The notes under the pieces: model-generated
What the model was told of the DNA's origin: nothing
What the model saw: the letters and a program-made list of their open reading frames with translations, nothing else
Database searches by the model: none
Translations under genes and position numbers: made by a program
In this document: positions 16,244-23,249 of the stretch, piece by piece
Layout: each line of letters begins with the position of its first letter
How positions within the stretch are numbered: position 1 is the first letter of the stretch
NCBI GenBank assembly: GCA_039714575.1
Contig: JBDLJE010000023.1
Coordinates: 1 to 27,758, forward strand
Length of the DNA stretch: 27,758 nt
Direction: 5' to 3'
From: Sulfonitrofixus sp039714575
GTDB taxonomy: Bacteria > Campylobacterota > Campylobacteria > Campylobacterales > Sulfurimonadaceae

Positions 16244-16860
16244 CAGTTGCACTGCCAAAAGGGCGTATCGCACAAGAGACACTGGAGATCTTTGAGACCA
16301 TATTCGGTGAGTCTTTCAAGTTTGATGATCGCAAACTTATCCTGGAGACAGAGAACTTCCGTTTTTTACTGGTCCGAAACCAGGATGTAGCGACCTATGT
16401 CTACCATCAAGCTGCAGATATCGGTGTTGTCGGACTGGACACGTTAGAGGAGCAGGGCCTGGATGTTATTCGCCTTCTTGACCTCCGCCGCGGTGTCTGT
16501 AAAGTCGCTATCGGTATGCGTGTAGGTGAAAAACTTGACCTTACCAAAGCAGAGATCAAAGTCGCGACCAAGATGGTCAACATCACAAAGCGCTACTTCG
16601 CGGAGCGTGCTATTGCGGCTGACGTTATTAAGCTGTACGGTTCTATAGAACTGGCACCGCTTGTCGGCCTTGCCGATATGATCGTGGACATTGTCGAGAC
16701 AGGTGCTACAATGAAGCAAAACGGTCTTGAAGTGGTTGAAGAGATCATGGAGTCGTCAACATACCTTATCGCCAATAAAAACAGCTACTTTGAGAAAAAA
16801 TCAGAGGTACTGGACATCTACGAAAAGATCAACGACGTTGTCACCTCTGAACAGAAGTGA
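16237..16860 (+). CDS. hisG: ATP phosphoribosyltransferase, short form (HisG-S)
   Basis: First step of histidine synthesis: ATP plus PRPP gives phosphoribosyl-ATP. 207 residues, with the catalytic lobes LTVALPKGRIAQETLE at 2-17, DIGVVGLDTLEEQG, and the PRPP loop DMIVDIVETGATMKQNGL near 148-165. It lacks the C-terminal regulatory ACT-like domain of the long form of about 290 residues. In known organisms the short form works only with the HisRS-like partner HisZ, which is not in this window. It overlaps coaX by 7 bases and the methyltransferase by about 23. Confidence 0.93.
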   Translation: MLTVALPKGRIAQETLEIFETIFGESFKFDDRKLILETENFRFLLVRNQDVATYVYHQAADIGVVGLDTLEEQGLDVIRLLDLRRGVCKVAIGMRVGEKLDLTKAEIKVATKMVNITKRYFAERAIAADVIKLYGSIELAPLVGLADMIVDIVETGATMKQNGLEVVEEIMESSTYLIANKNSYFEKKSEVLDIYEKINDVVTSEQK

Positions 16861-17539
16861 TCTCGAACTCTACGCTCGCGTAGAACACCTCCTCGGCATT
16901 GAAGAGTCGACACAATTCCTTCATGACTCCTACGCACAGACCTTAGAAGCCTACGATGTTAAATCAGTTCTGGACATAGGCTGTGGCCGCGGCGGTTTGA
17001 TGGAACAGCTTGCCCTTGACAACATTGATGCCAAAGGGATCGATCTTAGTGAAGTGATGATAGAAGAGGCTAAGGCTAAAGGCCTTAATGCAGAGTGTAT
17101 TGATGTTGCAGACGAAAAAGGACAGTACGACGCTGCTGTTGCTGTCTTTGATGTGCTTAACTTTATGAACAGTGATGAACTCGACACTTTTCTAGACAAT
17201 GTCGCCAAGGTATTAAAGCCAAAAGGGCTCTTTATTGCCGACATCAACACCAAGTACGGCTTCAGTGCTGTTGCAGAAGGTACGATGAACGCTGAAGATG
17301 AAAACGGCTTCTTAAGTGTTGACGCAGTCTTTGACAATGACGAACTGCGTACGATCTTTACCTATTTTGAAAAAAGTGAAGGAGAGTGCTATACCAAAGA
17401 GCAGCAGATGATCACCCAGCACTTTCATCCGCTCTCATTTTTTCGCCGCAAACGAGGCGTAAAACTTATTAAACACGAAAAGATATCACTTTATGACAAA
17501 GACGACAAAGCTTTGTTGATCTTCTCTAAAGAGGTATAG
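16838..17539 (+). CDS. SAM-dependent methyltransferase, class I
   Basis: Start chosen at TTG 16838 (233 residues). The open frame runs back to 16727, but that part is inside hisG and its translation is not protein-like, while homologous-looking sequence starts at SPLNRSDLELYARVEHLLG. Motif I is VLDIGCGRGGLMEQL at residues about 42-56. An acidic residue follows beta-2 (GIDLSEVMIEEAK), motif II is near YDAAVAVFDVLNF, and LKPKGLFIADINTKYG gives motif III. Substrate unknown; small molecule or quinone methylation would fit the family. It probably shares the coaX-hisG transcript. There is no good ribosome-binding site at the TTG, consistent with translational coupling to hisG. Confidence 0.75.
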   Translation: MSPLNRSDLELYARVEHLLGIEESTQFLHDSYAQTLEAYDVKSVLDIGCGRGGLMEQLALDNIDAKGIDLSEVMIEEAKAKGLNAECIDVADEKGQYDAAVAVFDVLNFMNSDELDTFLDNVAKVLKPKGLFIADINTKYGFSAVAEGTMNAEDENGFLSVDAVFDNDELRTIFTYFEKSEGECYTKEQQMITQHFHPLSFFRRKRGVKLIKHEKISLYDKDDKALLIFSKEV

Positions 17540-18163
17540 TCTTCTACCATCTCAGTAACGTCAATGAAACCTTGTTGGATCTCCGCCAAAATACTGTTAA
17601 ATTACAATAGGGTTACTTTTTTAGAAAAGTGCTTTAAGAAATCTCTTTAAAAACATATGATTTATCAATAAAAATAATAAATTATCAACACAAACAGTGC
17701 AGGTCATATTGAAAATACTGACAACATATTATTAACAAACCTAACCCATGTTACGTTAATACACATGTGATTTGATCGTATTTTCATGACGAATTGTTCT
17801 TTAGTTATAAATATAAACACTAGAAAAATATGGAAAGTACTTGTAGGTTTAATTGAAATGATATGTGAACATGCCATAATCTAGGGGTTTATAAGGAATT
17901 TTATATATTTAATAAAAAATCCATTATATAACCCTTGTTTATAAATATTATACTTTGACGTATAAATTATTTTTATCACAGAAAAATCACATTTATTATA
18001 AAAAAGAGATCAATTTAACTTCTCAGGCATTTTTATTTTATACTCTCCATCGTTAGTTCAACATCACAAAAACATAATAAGTGTATCTCTTGTTGACTAA
18101 GTTTTAAAACAGAGTTTATAAGATATAGTGATAGTCGAAACCAAACTTAAAGGGAAAATAATC
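17540..18163. other. 624-bp AT-rich non-coding stretch upstream of the sulfide dehydrogenase gene
   Basis: No convincing gene on either strand. Contents seen: an exact second copy of the 16-mer TGTTCTTTAGTTATAA at 17795-17810 with a TATAAA box, a 6-bp hairpin TTATAC-TTTGAC-GTATAA around 17948-17965, and a likely promoter next to the gene. The length and AT content suggest a multi-site regulatory region or an undetected small RNA. Confidence 0.5.
18093..18122 (+). promoter_or_regulatory. Putative promoter of the sulfide dehydrogenase gene
   Basis: TTGACT (18093-18098) and TATAAG (18117-18122) are separated by 18 bases and lie about 40 bases before the ATG at 18164. The spacer contains the perfect 10-bp palindrome GTTTTAAAAC (18101-18110), a possible regulator site. 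Confidence 0.45.
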
Positions 18164-19591
18164 ATGGAAATGAATCGTCGTAATTTACTTAAACTTGGAG
18201 CGGTCAGTGCCGCTGCTACTGTTACCGGTGTTGCCTTAACCGGCTGTTCAAAAGAAGCAGGTGCTGCAGCACCAGCTGCAGCACCTGCTGCAGCAGCACC
18301 TGCAGCTAAACTTATCGGTAAGCACAGTGTTGTTGTTATCGGTGGTGGTATCGGTGGTCTTACGGTTGCAAACAATCTTAAGAAGATGCGTAAAGATACG
18401 GATATCTTAGTGATCGAAAAAAATGACACATTTATGTCATGTCCGGTTTCGAACACATATATCGGTAAGCTTAAAGGGATGGACCTCGGTACATTTATCT
18501 TTGATTATGCACAGCCTATTGAAAAACACGGTTACAACTGGTTAACAGCCGAAGTACAAGGTATTGATAGAGAAGCTAAGGTGATCCACACGACGAAGGG
18601 CGCTGTCGGTTATGACGTTCTTGTACTTTCTCCGGGTATTGCATACAATTATGAAGCACAGTTCCCAACATGGTCAAAAGAGAAGATCGCACATGTTAAG
18701 CGTACTGCTCCGGCGGCACTTATCCCAGGACATGAGCACGTTGTTTTAGAGCGCAACCTGAACAACATGGATGACGGTGACGTTATCATCACTATCCCAA
18801 GCGGTAAGTTCCGTTGTCCTCCTGCACCGGCTGAACGTGCTTCTATGGTTGCAACGTTTATGAAAAAAGAGGATATCCAAGGTAAGGTTATCTTGATGGC
18901 TGAAGGCGGCGGTTTTGCTAAAAAAGCGGCCTTTATGGAGTCTTGGAAAGAGCTCTTCGGCGACATGATCGTATTTATGCCGAACACAAAAGTTGTCGAT
19001 GTTGATCCTGCAAGTAAAAAAGTTACTTATGAGCAGCAGATAGGAACAGGCAAAAAAGATGAGCTTGGTGACGAGATCATGAAGGCAAAAGCTACTACGG
19101 TCGGTTACCAAGTACTGAACCTGATTCCTTTAAACAAAGCTAATCCGGTTATTACGATGGCAGGTCTAGAGGTTACTAAAGACACATTTGGTAAAGTCAA
19201 GATGAATGGTTGTTCGTTCCAGACAGCAACTGATGCAAATATCTACGCTGTAGGTGATGTTGTAGGACACGCTATCCCGCCAAGTGGTCAAACGGCTAAC
19301 TGGGCAGGTAAAGAGTGTGCAAAAGAGATCGCTGCACGTCTTGACAACGGTTCATATAAACTTCCTGTTGAGAAAACTCCTGTTAATGCCGGTAACGTCT
19401 GTTACTCAATGGTTGGTGACAACCCGGAAGAGGCGATCATGGTTACACATGACTTCAGCTGGACCGGTGCTGTTATCAAAGGTAAAGGACACGTTCCTAA
19501 AGATGCAGCTAGCGGCAAGTTCCGTTCAAAAGGAACAGCTAAAGCACTTCGCGACTGGTATCGCGGTCTAATGGCTGATCTTTTCGCCTAA
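18164..19591 (+). CDS. fccB: Flavocytochrome c sulfide dehydrogenase-like flavoprotein (FccB/SoxF type), Tat lipoprotein
   Basis: 475 residues from ATG 18164 (AAAGGGA upstream; an earlier in-frame GTG has no ribosome-binding site). FAD protein expected to oxidise sulfide or related sulfur in the periplasm. The Tat signal starts MNRRNLLKLG. LTGC with Cys28 looks like a lipobox and is followed by an Ala/Pro linker (31-49). The Rossmann FAD site is VVVIGGGIGGLTVANNL at 56-72, and a second FAD motif is IYAVGDVVG at 360-368. The catalytic disulfide pair of the family maps to Cys218 (RCPPAPAERA) and Cys413 (NVCYS); Cys93 (MSCPVSN) is also typical. It could also be called SoxF. A Rieske gene and a c-type cytochrome gene follow, and could accept electrons. 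Confidence 0.88.
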   Translation: MEMNRRNLLKLGAVSAAATVTGVALTGCSKEAGAAAPAAAPAAAAPAAKLIGKHSVVVIGGGIGGLTVANNLKKMRKDTDILVIEKNDTFMSCPVSNTYIGKLKGMDLGTFIFDYAQPIEKHGYNWLTAEVQGIDREAKVIHTTKGAVGYDVLVLSPGIAYNYEAQFPTWSKEKIAHVKRTAPAALIPGHEHVVLERNLNNMDDGDVIITIPSGKFRCPPAPAERASMVATFMKKEDIQGKVILMAEGGGFAKKAAFMESWKELFGDMIVFMPNTKVVDVDPASKKVTYEQQIGTGKKDELGDEIMKAKATTVGYQVLNLIPLNKANPVITMAGLEVTKDTFGKVKMNGCSFQTATDANIYAVGDVVGHAIPPSGQTANWAGKECAKEIAARLDNGSYKLPVEKTPVNAGNVCYSMVGDNPEEAIMVTHDFSWTGAVIKGKGHVPKDAASGKFRSKGTAKALRDWYRGLMADLFA

Positions 19592-19740
19592 GTGTTAAGG
19601 TTACGGTTGTTTAGACCGTGACAATACGCTGAGAGATTCTCTCTTTCGGCGTTTATGCTGTCATCGTAGACACCCTTCAAAGCCCCTAAAAAAACTACAA
19701 AAACAATTTTCTTCTTGAGATTATTACTGTGGCTTTTTTA

Positions 19741-19792
19741 GAGACTTAATGTCTCAGAAATTACGGGTACCTCCAGAGACCTTGTTTGTCTC
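19741..19792 (+). repeat. Two look-alike hairpins ahead of the Rieske gene
   Basis: AGAGAC-n5-GTCTCAGA (arms 19741-19745 and 19751-19755) recurs 35 bases on as AGAGAC-n7-GTCTCAGA (arms 19776-19780 and 19788-19792). The second ends 26 bases before the ATG at 19819. Identical arms with different loops suggest either two copies of a regulator-binding site or a paired RNA structure in the leader. Confidence 0.55.
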
Positions 19793-19818
19793 AGAGTTGC
19801 CTTTATGTAGGAATCGTT

Positions 19819-20547
19819 ATGAATAGAAGAAATTTTTTAAAAGTCGCGACGGCTACCGGAGCAATGGTTGCCGTTTCACCCTCATCTATAATCCAAAAGC
19901 TCTACGCCAGCAACGGATTGATGTATACTGCTTATGAGCGCGTACAACTGGTTGGTGCAGACGGTGCACCGATCAAGGCAGGTGCATTGAAAAAAGAGAC
20001 GAACTATATGTTCAACTACCCGCATGTGGGGACTCCGTCAATGCTTTTGGACCTTGACGACCCAACTGCTGAGGATGTCAAACTTATGACTGAGTCCGGT
20101 GAAGAGTACCTTTGGAAGAGCGGTGTCGGCGCTAAACGTACCATAGTCGCTTACTCGGCTATCTGTTCGCACCAGCTTGCACACCCAACGCCTAATGACA
20201 GCTTTTTGCAGTATGTACAAAAAGATAAGAAGACCATGTCTTACAAACACGGCGGTGTTATCGTCTGTTCGTCCCACCTATCGGCTTTTGAAGCAAAAGA
20301 GGGTGCTAAACGCCTTTCCGGTCCGGCAGTCGATCCGTTGGCCGCTATAGTACTTGAAGTGGCAGAAGATGATACAATATGGGCAGTAGGTGTACTCGGT
20401 GCAGACCGTTTTCACGCTTACTTCAAGACCTTTAAACCTGAACTTAAAGAGTTCTACGGCGGTAAGCGCAAGGCTAAAAAACTTGTCAAGATAAGTGCTA
20501 AAACAGTGGTGTTAAACGAATACACCAAAGAGATCATTCAATACTAA
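19819..20547 (+). CDS. Tat-exported Rieske-type 2Fe-2S protein
   Basis: 242 residues from ATG 19819, which has AGGA six bases upstream; an earlier in-frame start gives no export signal at its N-terminus. The twin-arginine signal MNRRNFLKVATATG fits a cofactor-loaded protein exported folded. The Rieske ligands are CSH (Cys116/His118) and CSSH (Cys150/His153), about 31 residues apart. The bc1-type disulfide cysteines are absent (CSHQLAH and CSSHLSA instead of CTHxGC and CPCHGS), which resembles other SoxL-like or low-potential Rieske proteins. The C-terminus is lysine-rich. Placed between an FCSD flavoprotein and a cytochrome gene, it may pass electrons between them. Partner and substrate are inferred only. 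Confidence 0.85.
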   Translation: MNRRNFLKVATATGAMVAVSPSSIIQKLYASNGLMYTAYERVQLVGADGAPIKAGALKKETNYMFNYPHVGTPSMLLDLDDPTAEDVKLMTESGEEYLWKSGVGAKRTIVAYSAICSHQLAHPTPNDSFLQYVQKDKKTMSYKHGGVIVCSSHLSAFEAKEGAKRLSGPAVDPLAAIVLEVAEDDTIWAVGVLGADRFHAYFKTFKPELKEFYGGKRKAKKLVKISAKTVVLNEYTKEIIQY

Positions 20548-20556
20548 AGAGGAATC

Positions 20557-20967
20557 ATGAAAACATTTAAAACAGTTATAGCAGCTCTACTTCTTACAGT
20601 GAGCATCTCTGCAATGGCAGAGGATAATCAAAAAAGTCTGCTTCAAAGCGACATGCGTGCAATGCTAAGTGCTATGGAGATGATCCAGAGAGGCGGTTTT
20701 TATAAAAACAAACCAAGTATGACAGAGGGTGTAAAACGTCTAAAAGAGAGTCTTGCATCACTTCGCACGACGGATGCTAAAAAATATCTGCCTAAAGATC
20801 AGGCCTATGCAAGCCGTTTTGCCAACAAGCGTGCTGATATGATCGCTATGTTTGCTGATGATATCTTGGTAACAGCTAACAATGACGACTGGGATGAAGC
20901 ACTCAACGACTATCAGCAGATATTGAGTCAGTGTACGTCATGTCATCTTCGTATCCGTTCTTATTAG
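20557..20967 (+). CDS. Small periplasmic c-type cytochrome, cytochrome c'/c556-like
   Basis: 136 residues. A Sec signal peptide (MKTFKTVIAALLLTVSISAMA) with likely cleavage after Ala21. The mature part is all helical with four predicted helices, and the single heme site CTSCH lies at the very end (near 127-131). A four-helix bundle with a C-terminal CxxCH is typical of class II cytochromes c (c', c556). The sixth ligand cannot be assigned from sequence alone; Met residues near the start of helix 1 (DMRAMLSAMEM) are candidates. It starts 9 bases after the Rieske gene with AGGA before the ATG, so the two are cotranscribed. It is likely an electron acceptor for the FCSD/Rieske pair. Confidence 0.85.
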   Translation: MKTFKTVIAALLLTVSISAMAEDNQKSLLQSDMRAMLSAMEMIQRGGFYKNKPSMTEGVKRLKESLASLRTTDAKKYLPKDQAYASRFANKRADMIAMFADDILVTANNDDWDEALNDYQQILSQCTSCHLRIRSY

Positions 20968-20993
20968 TCTGGACTCAGCCTTAAGACACTGAA

Positions 20994-21012
20994 AGAGGCG
21001 GTGTAACACCGT
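20994..21012 (+). terminator. Weak terminator-like hairpin after the cytochrome gene
   Basis: GGCGGT and ACCGTC pair across a GTAAC loop at about 20997-21013, with one G-U pair. The following sequence is CT-rich (TTCTCCCTCTAATTCTCC) rather than a pure T-run, so confidence is low. Confidence 0.3.
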
Positions 21013-21101
21013 CTTCTCCCTCTAATTCTCCATATCCCATATAAAACTAGTCCATTTATATATTTTTGATAGAATCAATCAGTTTAATAATAGGATAGAT
21101 G

Positions 21102-21668
21102 ATGTTATCAGATAAAGAACGTTGGAACCATAGACATGTTGATAAACCGATCTCTACGGAAGTTGCTGAGATCGTAGATAAGTTTGCATCATATGCAACG
21201 GTTGGTAAAGCACTGGACATTGCAGCGGGAGCAGGGCGTAACACGCATTTTCTGGCTGAGAAGGGTTTTGTAGTCGATGCGGTAGACTACTCTGATGTCG
21301 CACTTTCTCAGATAAAAGATATTGCAACGATACACAAGATAGAAGCAGATCTGGACACCTATCTGTTTGAGGTAAATACTTACGATCTGATCGTCAACTG
21401 CAACTACTTGGATCGTCGCCATTTTCCACTGATAAAAGAGGCGTTAAAAGAGGGTGGTCTTCTTATCTTTGAGACCTTTATCATTACAACAGGAGCGGGA
21501 TACCACCAACCATCCAACCTTGACTTTGTACTGCGTACCAATGAACTTCTACACGCCTTTATAGGTCTTGATATTGTCTATTATGAAGAGCGTGATGATG
21601 TTAACAACAGGGGTGAAAAAGTACGAATAGCCTCGCTGGTAGCGCGAAAAAAGAACGCTTGTAGGTAA
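21102..21668 (+). CDS. TehB-like SAM-dependent methyltransferase
   Basis: 188 residues. Two ATGs lie side by side at 21099 and 21102; the AGGA at 21092-21095 gives better spacing to 21102. Starts MLSDKERWNHRHVDKP, a pattern seen in TehB-type methyltransferases. Motif I is ALDIAAGAGRNTHFLAEKG at about 37-55, followed by VDAVDYSDVALSQ. The second half has YDLIVNCNYLDRRHF and GGLLIFETFI. Relatives methylate tellurite or thiols in tellurium resistance, but the wider family is varied and its substrate here is unknown. It is separate from the upstream operon and ends in a region with a REP-like repeat. Confidence 0.8.
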   Translation: MLSDKERWNHRHVDKPISTEVAEIVDKFASYATVGKALDIAAGAGRNTHFLAEKGFVVDAVDYSDVALSQIKDIATIHKIEADLDTYLFEVNTYDLIVNCNYLDRRHFPLIKEALKEGGLLIFETFIITTGAGYHQPSNLDFVLRTNELLHAFIGLDIVYYEERDDVNNRGEKVRIASLVARKKNACR

Positions 21669-21685
21669 ACAATTTATAATAGTCA

Positions 21686-21710
21686 CGTCATTCCTGCGAA
21701 GGTAGGAATC
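21686..21710. repeat. REP-like palindromic element
   Basis: CGTCATTCCTGCGAAGGTAGGAATC resembles the widespread short dispersed repeat of the type GTCATTCCCGCGAAAGCGGGAATC. ATTCCTGC pairs with GTAGGAAT (one G-U pair) around a GAAG loop. Only one copy is seen in this window. Such elements can be mobilised by RAYT transposases or act at mRNA ends. Confidence 0.5.
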
Positions 21711-21747
21711 AAACAGCTGAAACTTATTGGAAAACACTCTCTTTTGT

Positions 21748-21761
21748 TCGGTTTTAACCGA
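21748..21761. repeat. Short hairpin TCGGTT/AACCGA between convergent genes
   Basis: A 6-bp stem with a TT centre lies between the methyltransferase and the ferritin-like gene, which converge here. No T-run follows in either direction. It may be a stabilising hairpin for one of the transcripts. Confidence 0.3.
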
Positions 21762-21797
21762 CTATTATAGATTGAGAACATGGGGAAAGAGAAGCTC

Positions 21798-22619
21798 TTA
21801 TGCCTTGTTCGGTAACAGTTTCTCCATCAGTGCGATGTGGTAGTTTTCCTGATGGTTGATAAAGTCAAAAAACTGTGACAGCTCTGTATCGTCTACCGCT
21901 TCTGCCAGTGCCCGGCACTCCTCTTTTGCGTTCTCTTCTTCTTTGATGCCGTTAATGATGAACTTCTCAATATCGGTGATCTTGTAGGTCAACTCATGAA
22001 GCTCGCGAGGCAGCGCCAGGATGCCCATTTGTGCCATCATGTTGCCAAAAGATTTGAGGTGAAAGTGTGATTCGTCTATGAGATCCTGAAAGACGTTGAA
22101 GTGGAGCAGGTTGTCTGTTCTTGCCTGCATGTAGGCATAGACCAGGATAAGTTCGTACTCTTTATATGACTCCTCAAACAAGAAGAGTGTCAGTGCGTCT
22201 GTTTGTGCCGTGTCGAGCGTCTTGTTCGGTAGTGTACGGTGCATGTCAAAGGCGGTGATCTTCTCATTGTTGGCGCTATTTGAGAGCAGGGCGGTAAGGT
22301 ACTCTACAAGGTAGCTCTCATCTGTTGTTATGCGGGACATAAGGGTTGACTCTTCATAATGGCTCTGAGCCGTTCTTATCTCATCTATCAGGTAGTTAAA
22401 GATATCAAAGTTACACTCATGTTTGAGAAGCATCTTGGATCGGTCGTAGTTGTAGTCGCTGCCGGACTCAAGCAGATCGCCTCCAAGCCATTTCATGTGT
22501 CTAAAGGCGATCATCGAGAAATCATAGAGTCTATCTTTGATCTCCTTTTCACTGATAGCAAATGAGGCAAATAGAATGTCCAGCCATAGTTCATGTTTGA
22601 CTTGATATAACTTATTCAT
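21798..22619 (-). CDS. Ferritin-like helical protein, probably metal-binding
   Basis: 273 residues, helical throughout, cytoplasmic. Carboxylate- and histidine-rich helices suggest a ferritin-like diiron bundle: FEESYKEYE near 148-156, DESHFHLK at 182-189, KEEENAKEE near 226-234 and QENYHIALME at 257-266, where E-x-x-H (258-261) is typical. An N-terminal half with FRHMKWLGG and QSHYEES may be a degenerate repeat of the same fold. I do not recognise a named family. The gene overlaps the stop of the NifU-like gene by 8 bases, so the two are translated together and may act in iron storage or iron-sulfur work. That link is inferred. Confidence 0.55.
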   Translation of the reverse strand: MNKLYQVKHELWLDILFASFAISEKEIKDRLYDFSMIAFRHMKWLGGDLLESGSDYNYDRSKMLLKHECNFDIFNYLIDEIRTAQSHYEESTLMSRITTDESYLVEYLTALLSNSANNEKITAFDMHRTLPNKTLDTAQTDALTLFLFEESYKEYELILVYAYMQARTDNLLHFNVFQDLIDESHFHLKSFGNMMAQMGILALPRELHELTYKITDIEKFIINGIKEEENAKEECRALAEAVDDTELSQFFDFINHQENYHIALMEKLLPNKA

Positions 22620-23073
22620 TGTTCTCTCCTTGAGGTATCTCGCAGCTCTCTTCGCTTTTTATGACGTGCATATCCTCTTTTTTACCTTGTGCCAGGTTAG
22701 ACACATTGATAAGTGAGGCGACAAAGCTGTTAAAGACCATGTCGGCACAGATCTTCTGCTGAGCAGAGAGAACACCCAGCTTCTCTTCTATCTTGGCGAT
22801 GGCACCTTTGGCATACTCCACACTTTCACCTTTTACCATCTCTGTGAACATCGAGCCGACCACCACAGTGTCTTGACACCCGTTTGTCGCATAGTTGATG
22901 TCGCTGATACCCTCTTTGGAGAGGTCGACTGTAAAGATGACGAATTCGCCTGTTTTATCGTCCATAGCAACACCTGTTCCGTCAGGGCTCTCAAGTTTGC
23001 CATAGTTTTGCGGGTACATGATGTGTTTAATGACTTCAGGGTTCATGCCTTCTGGCAGTTCTATCTCATCCAT
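22612..23073 (-). CDS. NifU/IscU-like iron-sulfur scaffold, atypical cysteines
   Basis: 153 residues. The IscU-type pattern is recognisable: HIMYPQNYGKLESPDGTGVA at 17-36, ISDINYATNGCQDTVVVGSMFTEMVKG near 56-82, and KICADMVFNSFVASLIN near 107-123. The second and third scaffold cysteines correspond to Cys66 and Cys109. The first (in canonical CGD) is missing, replaced by DDKTGEF around 38-44, and an extra Cys144 sits in the tail. This may be a variant scaffold, a carrier, or a family member with another role. It heads a two-gene unit with the ferritin-like gene. AAGG precedes the ATG at 23073. Confidence 0.7.
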   Translation of the reverse strand: MDEIELPEGMNPEVIKHIMYPQNYGKLESPDGTGVAMDDKTGEFVIFTVDLSKEGISDINYATNGCQDTVVVGSMFTEMVKGESVEYAKGAIAKIEEKLGVLSAQQKICADMVFNSFVASLINVSNLAQGKKEDMHVIKSEESCEIPQGENNE

Positions 23074-23208
23074 TGTCTACCTTTATATAGGGTAATTTTA
23101 TAATTATTATTCTACTACCAAATTATAAAAAAGTATAGTCGCTTTAGAGAAGTTGCGTAAAATAGGCACATATTATTTAATATCATTACGAAATGGGGCA
23201 TTTTTAGC

Positions 23209-23214
23209 TATAAT
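23209..23214 (+). promoter_or_regulatory. -10 box of the YgiQ gene
   Basis: TATAAT preceded by TTTTTAGC, 35 bases before the ATG at 23250. The T-rich stretch upstream and weak -35 fit Campylobacterota sigma-70 promoters. Confidence 0.6.
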
Positions 23215-23249
23215 CTTAAAACTAAAAACAAGTAATAGAGAGCAGTACT

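Noticed and set aside
16727..16837. Upstream extension of the methyltransferase to ATG 16727
   Set aside because: It lies within hisG in another frame, and its Lys/Arg/Ser/Thr-rich translation does not resemble a protein. The recognisable protein starts after TTG 16838.
17491..17589. Minus-strand 32-codon frame from TTG with a protein-like translation ending KINKALSSLS
   Set aside because: Half of it is antisense to the methyltransferase 3' end, it has no ribosome-binding site or ATG, and it is too short to trust. It might be the tail of a lost gene, but nothing supports that.
19679..19740. Long-range terminator AAAGCC...GGCTTTTTTA after the FCSD gene
   Set aside because: The loop would be about 45 bases and the stem only 6 bp, too weak for an intrinsic terminator.
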